Source: Mesorhizobium sp. Root102
GTDB taxonomy: Bacteria > Pseudomonadota > Alphaproteobacteria > Rhizobiales > Rhizobiaceae
Assembly (NCBI RefSeq): GCF_001425625.1
Contig: NZ_LMCP01000010.1
Span: forward strand, 1-64,000
Length of the DNA stretch: 64,000 bases
Reading direction: 5' to 3'
Part shown: positions 54,302 through 62,145 of the stretch, piece by piece
Layout: each line of letters opens with the position of its first letter
Numbering within the stretch: the first letter of the stretch is position 1
Notes under the pieces: generated by a model
Databases searched by the model: none
Seen by the model: the letters and a program-made list of their open reading frames with translations, nothing else
What the model was told of the DNA's origin: nothing
Program-made: the position numbers and the translations under genes

Positions 54302-55411
54302 TCAGGCGATGAGCTTGACGCGGCTGCTCTCCAGCTCGGCATTGACCGCTGGCATCACCTGCGTGGCAAGAAGCTCCATGGATTTGTGCATCACGGCCTT
54401 GTCCTTGCAATCGTGCGCCGTCATCAACAGCGTGCCGAAGGGCCCAACCTCGTCGCGCAGCTCGAGGATCTTGCGGGTCACGGTCTCGACGCTGCCGAAG
54501 ATGACAAAGCTGTCGCGCACCTTCTCGTAGGTGATGTCGGCCTCGGCCGTGTCTGGCGTCGGCGCCAGCAGTTTGGCCGCCCCCAGCCGCTGGTAGACCG
54601 TGAACATGTAGTCGTAATACCAGTCATAGGCGCCGTTCGGAGTCTTCACATAGGCTTCGGCCGCTTCGTCGGTGTCGGCCACAAAGATCGAGCGCGCCAC
54701 GCGCCACTGGTTCCCGTCCGGCTTCTTTCCGAGCTTCTTCAACTCGTCGGCATAGGTGTCCCAATGGGTCTTCACCACCCAGGAGGCGACGAAGTTCGCG
54801 GAAATCGGCATCATGCCGCGCTGTGCTGCGATGCGTATGGAATTCGAGTTGGGGCTGCTGACGGACAGCGCGAGCGGTGGGTGTGGCAGTTGATAGGGCT
54901 TGCCGAAGGAGCCGACGCCGAGATCGGGCCAGACATTGTCCTTCAGCGTGACGTTCCAATACTTGCCCTTGATCTCGTACGGCGCGCTGCCGGCCCAGAT
55001 CTGCTGGATGATGTCGAGCGAATCCATCATCATTTCGGGGCGGTTCGCGTCGGGCATGCCGAAGGCCTCGAAGTCGGATCCCAAGGCGCCCGTGCCGACG
55101 CCGAGGATGAGCCTGCCCTCGGTCAGATGGTCGAGCAAGGCAACATGCGAGGCGGCCATGACCGGGTGATAGAGCGGCAAGGGAAGAACCCCGGTGCCGA
55201 GCTTGATGGTCTTCGTCTTGCTTGCAAGGAACGCAAGGAACGTGATGGGGGACGAGATCTGCTCGATTTCGCACGTATAGTGTTCGCCGACCCAGCACTC
55301 CTCGAAACCGAGTTTTTCGGCCAGCACGACAGACTCGACATCCTCCATCAAGGTCGTGTGGTAATCGCGGTTCAAATTATGCATTGGCATCATGAAAAAC
55401 GCGAGTTTCAT
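54302..55411 (-). CDS. Luciferase-like (LLM) flavin-dependent monooxygenase
   Basis: The 369-residue enzyme starts MKLAFFMMPMHNLNRDYH after a good AAGGAGA. Landmarks are EECWVGEHYTCEIEQISSP, GTGVLPLPLYHPVMAASHVA and GRLILGVGTGALGSDFEAFG. It is the first gene of the minus-strand operon, only 26 bases from the predicted sigma-54 transcription start. Reduced flavin should come from the flavin reductase encoded at 57876, on the other side of the regulator. Confidence 0.88.
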   Translation of the reverse strand: MKLAFFMMPMHNLNRDYHTTLMEDVESVVLAEKLGFEECWVGEHYTCEIEQISSPITFLAFLASKTKTIKLGTGVLPLPLYHPVMAASHVALLDHLTEGRLILGVGTGALGSDFEAFGMPDANRPEMMMDSLDIIQQIWAGSAPYEIKGKYWNVTLKDNVWPDLGVGSFGKPYQLPHPPLALSVSSPNSNSIRIAAQRGMMPISANFVASWVVKTHWDTYADELKKLGKKPDGNQWRVARSIFVADTDEAAEAYVKTPNGAYDWYYDYMFTVYQRLGAAKLLAPTPDTAEADITYEKVRDSFVIFGSVETVTRKILELRDEVGPFGTLLMTAHDCKDKAVMHKSMELLATQVMPAVNAELESSRVKLIA

Positions 55412-55448
55412 CGCAATCTCCTTACTCGTTTCAAGCAGGGAGGGCTGA

Positions 55449-55463
55449 GCAAGGCCCGTGCCA
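55449..55463 (-). promoter_or_regulatory. Sigma-54 (-24/-12) promoter for the minus-strand operon
   Basis: On the minus strand it reads TGGCACGGGCCTTGC: -24 TGGCAC, -12 TTGC and exactly GG-N10-GC spacing. It lies 38 bases upstream of the ATG of the monooxygenase gene, leaving a leader of about 26 bases. A sigma-54 activator gene is divergent beside it. Confidence 0.85.
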
Positions 55464-55795
55464 GTGTCGCCGACGTGGCGCGCGCGGCGGATTTCCGCGC
55501 AATCGGCAGGGGAACCGCGCGATCTTCCGGGGGGACCGTCTCGCGGCAGCGAAACTCGTCTCATTTCTGATGCCGCGCAGCGGCTCCCGGCGGGCATTGA
55601 AGAATGCGTTAAAGCCCCACGGGCTTGCTGCCTAGCTTGACGGCAGATTTCAAAGCTGCATAGTTTGCGAACATATGAGCGAGGTTGCGTCCACTTTGAC
55701 GCGCGAAAAATGCTCGGCTACCTTGAATCTTCGTCGTGCTTTTCGAAGACCGATCCTGATTTTCGGACCGATCCGTTAGAGAGGACAGGCTCCGC
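55464..55795. other. Divergent regulatory region of the sigma-54 activator
   Basis: These 332 bases hold no gene. Inside are a perfect short inverted repeat AAGCCC-CAC-GGGCTT (55612-55626) and the decamer TTGACGCGCG (55696-55705), which recurs at 57769-57778 upstream of the second sigma-54 promoter. These are candidate activator-binding sites at plausible enhancer distance from the minus-strand promoter. A purine-rich TAGAGAGGACAG precedes the regulator start. Confidence 0.45.
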
Positions 55796-57721
55796 ATGGA
55801 CACATTGGGCCGTGTAGTCGCGCAGTCAACGGCGATCGGCGGTCTGGCCAGCCTCGACAGCTCCTGGCAGCGCTGCCAGGAACGCTATCACTTCGACCCC
55901 AATGCGAACCCACGCCTGTCCTCGCTGAGCGACCGCGAGGTCGTGCAGCTTTGCGAGCCATTCGATCCCAGCCTGGAAGCCATCAAGAATGAGCTGGAGT
56001 TCGTGCAGTCGACTTTGCGCGGTTCGAATTTCTGCGCCAGCTTCTCCAACATGGCCGGCATCATCCTGCGCTACCGCGGCGATTCCCAGAACGACGAGGA
56101 TTTGAAGCTCGAGCGACCGGGCACGATCTGGGCGGAAGGCGCGGTCGGCACGAACGGCGTGGGAACCTGCATCATCGAGCGGCGGCCGGTGATGGTGCTG
56201 GGCCGGCATCACTATTTCCGTGCCTACTCTTCGGTGTCCTGCATCGCCGCGCCGGTGATGTCGGCCGACGCGGAAATGATCGGCGTTCTCAATGTTGCGA
56301 CGGGCGATCCGCGCATCACCTCCGACACATTCGCGCTGGCCGCCGGCCTGACGATGAATACGGCCGAACGGCTGAGCAACCAGCTCTTTCTCAATCACTT
56401 CCCCGGCAGCTCGATCCTGAAGATCCGCGGCGACGGCTCGACCGTCCTGCTGGCCCTGGATGAAGAGCAGCGCATTGTCGGCGCCAACAGGCAGGCGCGC
56501 CATGTGTTCGGATCGATCGCCGAGCGCCTCAACCGGGCGACGCTATGGGAGTTGTTCCAGGGCACGCCGGAGGCGCGCGACAGCATCACGAGGGACGGCG
56601 GGCAGCTTGGCCTGAGGCGGATCGATTCCGAAGCGCTGTACGAAGCGGAAGTCATCACGCCGAGGCGGGTGCCGGGCAGGCGCGCGATCGCCAAAGCGGC
56701 GCAGCCCGCCGCCCGCCCCGGCGTCGAACCCGCGATCGAAATCGCCCCCTCCCAGGGCCCCACGATCGAACAGTGCCTTGGATCCCATCCTCGCCTGACG
56801 GTTCTTTCCAGGTTGTTGCGGCGCGTTTCCGGCAGCGGTTTGCCGATCCTTCTGCTTGGCGAGACCGGTGTCGGCAAGGACACATTGGCGGGCGCGCTTC
56901 ATCGGGAATGCGATCGCTGCGACAAGCCGCTGGTCGCCTTCAATTGCGCGGCCATTCCAGAGACGCTGATCGACAGCGAATTGTTCGGCTATGGCGCCGG
57001 CGCCTTCACGGGCGCCAAGCGGGAAGGCAATGTCGGGCGCCTGAAGCAGGCGGATGGCGGCACGCTTTTCCTCGACGAAATCGGAGACATGCCGCTGTCG
57101 TTGCAGACGCGACTGCTCAGGGTCCTGGAAACCGGGGAAGTCAGCCCGCTCGGCTCGGCCAAGACCCAGACGGTCGATATCAACATAATCGCCGCCACCA
57201 ACAACGATCTTTCGACCGCCGTCGCCGAAGGCCGCTTCCGGCGCGACCTCTACTATCGCCTGGCGGGCGTGGTCGTGGACATGCAGCCACTTCGGGAGCG
57301 AAAGGACATTCTCGACATCGCCCTTCGCCTGCTCGCATCCGACAGGACCGGTCCACCCGCCCAACTCAGCGACGGTGTGATCGCCGCGCTTCAGACCTAT
57401 GCCTGGCCCGGCAATATTCGGGAGATGCGCTACGTCCTGCAGCGGGCGCGCCGCGTCTGCGAACATGGCGTCATCGAGGTCGACGATCTCCTGCTTACCG
57501 ACTTCGCGTCGCCGGGGTCGGGCGCCGCCGAAATGTCGGCCCCGGCGTCGCATCCCCGCCAGGCCCTGCACGATGCCGAACGTCGGATGATCGTGTCGAC
57601 GCTGGGCAGGCTGGACAGCGATGTGAGCCGGACGGCCGAGGCGCTCGACATGAGCCGGGCCACGCTCTATCGCAAGATGCGCGCGCATGGCATCGTCGCC
57701 CAGAAGGTCGTGCGCGGTTGA
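55796..57721 (+). CDS. Sigma-54-dependent transcriptional activator (AcoR-like, GAF-AAA-Fis)
   Basis: The activator has 641 residues. The N-terminal sensor region (about 60-200) is GAF-like, with EGAVGTNGVGTCI and RAYSSVSCIAAPVMSADAEM, as in acetoin-type activators. The AAA+ domain has Walker A GETGVGKDT (355-363), sigma-54 contact loop GAFTGA (402-407) and Walker B TLFLDEIGD (423-431). The C-terminal Fis-type helix-turn-helix is DVSRTAEALDMSRATLYRKM. There is no phosphoreceiver domain, so it probably senses a small molecule. Both adjacent divergent operons have -24/-12 promoters, making it their likely activator. Confidence 0.92.
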   Translation: MDTLGRVVAQSTAIGGLASLDSSWQRCQERYHFDPNANPRLSSLSDREVVQLCEPFDPSLEAIKNELEFVQSTLRGSNFCASFSNMAGIILRYRGDSQNDEDLKLERPGTIWAEGAVGTNGVGTCIIERRPVMVLGRHHYFRAYSSVSCIAAPVMSADAEMIGVLNVATGDPRITSDTFALAAGLTMNTAERLSNQLFLNHFPGSSILKIRGDGSTVLLALDEEQRIVGANRQARHVFGSIAERLNRATLWELFQGTPEARDSITRDGGQLGLRRIDSEALYEAEVITPRRVPGRRAIAKAAQPAARPGVEPAIEIAPSQGPTIEQCLGSHPRLTVLSRLLRRVSGSGLPILLLGETGVGKDTLAGALHRECDRCDKPLVAFNCAAIPETLIDSELFGYGAGAFTGAKREGNVGRLKQADGGTLFLDEIGDMPLSLQTRLLRVLETGEVSPLGSAKTQTVDINIIAATNNDLSTAVAEGRFRRDLYYRLAGVVVDMQPLRERKDILDIALRLLASDRTGPPAQLSDGVIAALQTYAWPGNIREMRYVLQRARRVCEHGVIEVDDLLLTDFASPGSGAAEMSAPASHPRQALHDAERRMIVSTLGRLDSDVSRTAEALDMSRATLYRKMRAHGIVAQKVVRG

Positions 57722-57734
57722 TCCCCGACGTCGG

Positions 57735-57753
57735 GCCGCCGAAACGCGGCGGC
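57735..57753 (+). terminator. Short GC-rich hairpin after the sigma-54 activator gene
   Basis: GCCGCCG and CGGCGGC form a perfect 7-base stem with a 5-base loop, 13 bases after the stop. No T-run follows. It would separate the activator transcript from the next operon. Confidence 0.45.
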
Positions 57754-57786
57754 TGACTTTCCGCTGTATTGACGCGCGCGTCAGGC

Positions 57787-57801
57787 TGGCACGTGACTTG
57801 C
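57787..57801 (+). promoter_or_regulatory. Sigma-54 (-24/-12) promoter for the plus-strand operon
   Basis: TGGCACGTGACTTGC has -24 TGGCAC, -12 TTGC and GG-N10-GC spacing, the same as the minus-strand promoter at 55449-55463. It lies 75 bases upstream of the flavin reductase ATG. The perfect palindrome TGACGCGCGCGTCA (57770-57783) ends 3 bases before it. Confidence 0.88.
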
Positions 57802-57875
57802 GTTGCTTCTTTTAACCCACCCGAACGTCGCCGGCTTGCCGGCGCAGCGCCCGCGTGGGTCTGAAGGAGACCGAC

Positions 57876-58400
57876 ATGCCTGATCCAATCGAGTTGAAAC
57901 TGGCCGAGTTCAAGCTCGCCATGCGCCGCCTGGCCGCCGGCGTCTCAATCGTCACCACGATCGACGGCGAGCAGCCGCATGGCTTTGCCGCGACGTCGGT
58001 TACTTCTGTTTCAGCCGACCCGTCGCCGTTGCTGCTGGTCTGCGTGAACAAATCCGTCTCCTGCCACGATCTGATGCTGGCATCCGGCCGGTTCTGCGTG
58101 AATGTCCTCGCCGAAGCCGACATGGAAACGGCGCGGCTGTTCAGTTCGTCCAAGGACCGCCATCGCCGGTTCGAACTTTGCAAATGGGAGACCTTGTCGA
58201 CCGGCGCCCCGGCGCTGACCGGAGCGCTGGCGAGCTTCGACTGCCGTATCCACCGTGCGATGGAAGTGCAGACGCATACGGTGGTTTTCGGCGAGGTGGT
58301 GGAAACCCGGCTGATCGACGACGACCTTCATCCGCTGGTCTATATCGATGGACGCTTCGGCGGGCTCCGTTGTCCGCCGACCACTGGTGCAACCCCATGA
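57876..58400 (+). CDS. Flavin reductase (HpaC/RutF-like)
   Basis: This 174-residue FMN reductase has MRRLAAGVSIVTTIDGEQPH, GFAATSVTSVSADPSPLLLV and FDCRIHRAMEVQTHTVVFGE. It is of normal family length, unlike the extended one at 37346. The ATG at 57876 has GAAGGAGA; the upstream ATG does not. It is the first gene of the sigma-54 operon and probably supplies FMNH2 to the monooxygenase at 54302-55411. It overlaps the next gene as ATGA. Confidence 0.9.
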   Translation: MPDPIELKLAEFKLAMRRLAAGVSIVTTIDGEQPHGFAATSVTSVSADPSPLLLVCVNKSVSCHDLMLASGRFCVNVLAEADMETARLFSSSKDRHRRFELCKWETLSTGAPALTGALASFDCRIHRAMEVQTHTVVFGEVVETRLIDDDLHPLVYIDGRFGGLRCPPTTGATP

Positions 58401-59677
58401 GCGAGGCGAGGGGTGCCGCTGGTTCCAAGACCCATGTGGCGGTGATCGGCGGCGGCGTGATCGGCGTCTGCTCGGCGAGCTGGCTGCTGCGCGAAGGCTT
58501 CGCCGTCACCATCGTCGAACCGGGCGAAATCGCCGGCGGTTCGTCGTTCGGCAACGCCGGCTGCTTCAATCCATCATCGGTCGTTCCGATGTCGATGCCT
58601 GGCAATTTGGCCAAGGTGCCGGGCTGGCTGCTCGATCCGCTCGGACCGTTGTCGATCCGGTGGCCCTATTTGCCCAGCATCGCGCCGTGGCTGCTGCGGT
58701 TCCTGCAGGCAGGCTCGCGCGAGCGAGTCGAGAAGCAGGCGGCGGCGCTCGCCGGCCTGTTGCGGGATTCGCCTGGCGCCTACCGGCCGCTGGTGGAGAA
58801 TGCGGGGGCCCTCGACCTGCTGCGGCGCGACGGACATCTCATGGCCTATCTGACGCGGGCGGACTTCGAAGCCGACGCATTCTCCTGGCAATTGCGGGAA
58901 AGAAACGGCATCGAATACACGGTGCTGGAGCGCGATGCCCTCTGGCAGCTGGAGCCGACCTTGTCGCGCGACTACCAATTGGGGGTTTTCCTGCCGGGGA
59001 ACGGTCATACGGTCAACCCGCAACGCTTCGTCAACGCCCTTGCCGACGCCTTTCTGCGCGACGGCGGACAGATCAAGCGCGCCAAGGTCGAGGGCTTCGA
59101 TCTCACGGGCGACAGGCTATCCGGGCTGCGTACCGATGCTGGATTCCTGGCCGCCGACCAGGCCGTGGTTGCCGCCGGGGCCTATTCGAAACAGTTCGCA
59201 AAGCAGCTCGGCGATTCCGTTCCGCTGGATACAGAACGGGGTTACCACATTATCGTCAGCAGTCCCGAGGCAAGGCCAGGCCTGCCGATCATGGACACCT
59301 CCGGCAAGTTCGTGGCGACGCCGATGGAAACGGGCCTCAGGCTCGCGGGCACCGTGGAATTCGCCGGGCTGGAGGCTGCTCCCGACTGGAGGCGGGCACG
59401 CAACTTGCTCAAGCTTGGAAAACGATTGTTCCCCGGCCTCAGGGAGAGCTATTCGGAGGATCGGCTGTCCGTGTGGATGGGCTTCCGGCCAAGCATGCCG
59501 GACTCGCTGCCCGTGATCGGATACTCGCGACGCGTGCGTGACATCGTCTATGCCTTTGGTCATGGCCATGTCGGCATGGCGGCCGGCGCGACCACCGGTC
59601 ATCTCGTTACGGATTTGATTGCCGGCAAGCCACCGCGCGTGCCGATCGAGGCTTTTTCCCCGCGACGGTTCGGCTGA
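58397..59677 (+). CDS. FAD-dependent amine/amino acid oxidoreductase (DadA-like)
   Basis: The 426-residue flavoprotein has VAVIGGGVIGVCSASWLLRE (14-33), the DadA-style GGSSFGNAGCFNPSSVVPM and NPQRFVNALADAFLRDGGQI. The C-terminal FAD motif is GHGHVGMAAGATTGHLVTDL. The family deaminates D-amino acids or other secondary and primary amines via an imine and feeds electrons to the respiratory chain. ATG 58397 overlaps the reductase stop. The imine product would be a natural substrate for the RidA protein of the same cluster. Confidence 0.88.
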   Translation: MSEARGAAGSKTHVAVIGGGVIGVCSASWLLREGFAVTIVEPGEIAGGSSFGNAGCFNPSSVVPMSMPGNLAKVPGWLLDPLGPLSIRWPYLPSIAPWLLRFLQAGSRERVEKQAAALAGLLRDSPGAYRPLVENAGALDLLRRDGHLMAYLTRADFEADAFSWQLRERNGIEYTVLERDALWQLEPTLSRDYQLGVFLPGNGHTVNPQRFVNALADAFLRDGGQIKRAKVEGFDLTGDRLSGLRTDAGFLAADQAVVAAGAYSKQFAKQLGDSVPLDTERGYHIIVSSPEARPGLPIMDTSGKFVATPMETGLRLAGTVEFAGLEAAPDWRRARNLLKLGKRLFPGLRESYSEDRLSVWMGFRPSMPDSLPVIGYSRRVRDIVYAFGHGHVGMAAGATTGHLVTDLIAGKPPRVPIEAFSPRRFG

Positions 59678-59919
59678 TGCCAGCGGACAACCCCCAGTCC
59701 GTGTCTCACGCGAGAGACTGGTTCGTCACCGATGCGACGGCTGCAAATCGGCGGCGAAACGGCCAGAATGATGCACGGCACGGCTGCGCCTGTGAACAGC
59801 CTATCGAATCAACCACTTGCGGCGGCCTCGAGTCTCGGCGACAATCCGGCCGAGGCGCCGCCGACGTCTGGCACGGCGATTGCTCACTTCCTGACATGAA
59901 AATGGGAAAGGACCTGGGC

Positions 59920-61029
59920 ATGAAAAAACTTCTGAATGAAGCCGTCAGCCGTCGCACGATCCTCAAGGCCGGTGGCGCGGCAATCGCCGGTTCGCTGTTT
60001 GCACCGAACATCATCCGTCCGGCGAATGCCTCCGAGCAGATCCTGCTGCTGACCTGGGAAACATATCACGACGACGACTGGATTCAGGAATGGGGCCGGG
60101 CCAACGACACCGAAGTCCGCGCGGTTCGCATCGGCTCTGAGGATGAGCTCTACTCGCAGCCGTTCTCGGGGGCGATCCAGCCGGACGTGCTCTATGTCGA
60201 GACAGGCTCCTTGTCGCGCTTCAAGGGCGCGGGACTGATCAAGAAGATCGACGTCTCCAAACTGCCGAACGCATCCAACATATCGTCCCACCTGCCATGG
60301 CAGAAGTTCACAACCGTCGACGGCGAATTGGTTGGGGTTCCCTACAATTGGGGCACGCAGCCCCTGATGTACAATGCCGATGTCGTCCCGACGGCCGAGA
60401 CCGATACATGGGCGACGCTCTGGAACGAGAAGTACAAGGGCAAGGTGAACATGTTCGACGACTGCACGATCAGCTTCCCGATGATCGCGCTTTATGTCGG
60501 AGCCAAGGATCCTTTCAACCTGACGGAAGAGGAATTCGGCAAGTGCACGGACGCCTTGCGAGCGCTGCACGGGCAGATCCGGGTCATCGCCCGGGGCTTC
60601 GACGACGCGTCGACGATCTACGCCGCGGACGAGGCCGTGATCGGCTATTGCCAGAATGTCGCCGTGGTCACATCCCTCCAGGCCAAGGGCAAGAACTTCA
60701 AATATTCGCTGCCCAAGGAAGGTACGCCGACCTGGATCGACTGCGCCTCGATTTCACCGCAGGGCGACCGCCCGATCGTCTACAAATTCCTGAATGACAA
60801 TCTGAGCACTCAGTGGCAGTCGCGCTTCATCACCAAGTCCACCAACAACGGCGTGCTCAGCGCGGAATCCGCGCGTGCCGCCGGGCTGAGCGAGGATGCA
60901 TTGAAGATCACCAACATCGTCGACTCCGCCACTCCCGGTTTCTGGGACAAGCTGGTCGTCTTCCAGAAACCGGAAGACCTCGAGCGTCGCCTGCAGATCT
61001 GGAACGATTTCAAATCGGGGATTCTCTAA
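59920..61029 (+). CDS. ABC transporter substrate-binding protein (PotD/spermidine-putrescine type)
   Basis: This 369-residue protein has a Tat leader (VSRRTILKAGGAAIAGSLF). The mature part has LLLTWETYHDDDWIQEW, QPDVLYVETGSLSRFK, VPYNWGTQPLMYNADV and GKVNMFDDCTISFPMIALYV, as in polyamine-type class II binding proteins. Three in-frame ATGs are close; 59920 was chosen for its AAAGGA spacing. About 240 bases without a recognised gene separate it from the DadA-like gene. Ligand type, polyamine or another cationic amine, is inferred from the family. Confidence 0.88.
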   Translation: MKKLLNEAVSRRTILKAGGAAIAGSLFAPNIIRPANASEQILLLTWETYHDDDWIQEWGRANDTEVRAVRIGSEDELYSQPFSGAIQPDVLYVETGSLSRFKGAGLIKKIDVSKLPNASNISSHLPWQKFTTVDGELVGVPYNWGTQPLMYNADVVPTAETDTWATLWNEKYKGKVNMFDDCTISFPMIALYVGAKDPFNLTEEEFGKCTDALRALHGQIRVIARGFDDASTIYAADEAVIGYCQNVAVVTSLQAKGKNFKYSLPKEGTPTWIDCASISPQGDRPIVYKFLNDNLSTQWQSRFITKSTNNGVLSAESARAAGLSEDALKITNIVDSATPGFWDKLVVFQKPEDLERRLQIWNDFKSGIL

Positions 61030-61065
61030 GCCCCGCGGCAGGCAACTAGAACCGGAGCCACTGCG

Positions 61066-62145
61066 ATGCAGCAATCGGTCGGCAACCATGTGCTTAGCCT
61101 GGAAAGTGTCTCCAAGACCTATCCAGGCAACACCAAGCGAGCGCTCGACAGAGTGTCGTTCGAGGTGGCCGCGGGCGAGTTCTTCTCGATCCTCGGTCCG
61201 AGCGGCTCCGGAAAGACGACGATCCTGCGCACGATCGCGGGCTTCGAGAAGCCCGACGAAGGTCGCGTTATGATGGCCGGCGGCGATGTCACGCATCTGC
61301 CGCCGAACAAGCGCGACCTTCGCACGGTGTTCCAGAGCTATGCCCTGTTCCCGCACCTGACGATCAGCGAGAACGTTCAATACCCGTTGCGAATGGCCGG
61401 CATGGCAAAGCCCGAGCGGACCAGGAAGGCCATGCAGGCGCTGGAACTCGTCGCCATGGAATCGCTGGCGGGCCGCTTGCCGCATCTGCTTTCCGGCGGC
61501 CAGAGGCAGCGCGCCGCGCTCGCACGCGCCATCGTGTCGAGACCGCAATTGCTGCTTCTCGACGAACCGCTGGGCGCACTCGACCTGCGCCTGCGCCAGC
61601 AGATGCAGCATACGCTCGTCTCACTGCAAAAGGAGCTCGGCATCGCCTTCGTCTACGTCACCCACGACCAGGGCGAAGCGCTTTCCATGTCCAACCGCGT
61701 GCTGGTGATGCGCGAGGGACGGATCGCGCAGCTGGGAAGACCGCAGGACCTCTATTTCAAGCCGCGATCGGAATTCGTCGCCGAGTTTGTCGGCAACTCC
61801 AACATGCTGCCGGTGGAATTCACGGCCAATCATGGCGTGTATGTCGGATCGATCGGCGGGGTGGCGTTCCCGGAGATACGCGGCGACAGGTCCGGCAGGG
61901 CGCGCGTCGCGGTGCGTTACGACAATGTCAGGATCTATCCCGACAAGGAAAGTTCCGCGACAAGCCGGCTATCCGGCATTGTCGAAAACGTGCTCTTCCT
62001 GGGCACCAACATCGAGGTCGGCATCCGCTGTGGCGACCTGCGGATCATGGGCAGCGTGCCGGCCAGCCGTGCCGACAGCCTGGTTGCCGGCCAGGCCGTC
62101 TCCGTCGGCCTCGATCTGGCGGAGGCAAACATCTTTCATGTCTAG
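61066..62145 (+). CDS. ABC transporter ATP-binding protein (PotA type)
   Basis: The 359-residue protein has Walker A GPSGSGKTT (44-52), Q-loop TVFQSYALFPHLTISENV, signature [15 protein letters not shown], Walker B LLLLDEPLGALD and switch His VTHDQGEALS. A C-terminal TOBE domain (about 280-359) follows, with RVAVRYDNVRIYP. It belongs to the MOI/polyamine class of importers. The stop overlaps the permease start by 8 bases. Confidence 0.92.
   Translation: MQQSVGNHVLSLESVSKTYPGNTKRALDRVSFEVAAGEFFSILGPSGSGKTTILRTIAGFEKPDEGRVMMAGGDVTHLPPNKRDLRTVFQSYALFPHLTISENVQYPLRMAGMAKPERTRKAMQALELVAMESLAGRLPHLLSGGQRQRAALARAIVSRPQLLLLDEPLGALDLRLRQQMQHTLVSLQKELGIAFVYVTHDQGEALSMSNRVLVMREGRIAQLGRPQDLYFKPRSEFVAEFVGNSNMLPVEFTANHGVYVGSIGGVAFPEIRGDRSGRARVAVRYDNVRIYPDKESSATSRLSGIVENVLFLGTNIEVGIRCGDLRIMGSVPASRADSLVAGQAVSVGLDLAEANIFHV

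Noticed and set aside
53034..55570. Two plus-strand frames of 420 and 425 codons opposite the lactone oxidase and LLM genes
   Set aside because: Antisense shadows of genes with clear FAD and luciferase-fold motifs and good SDs.
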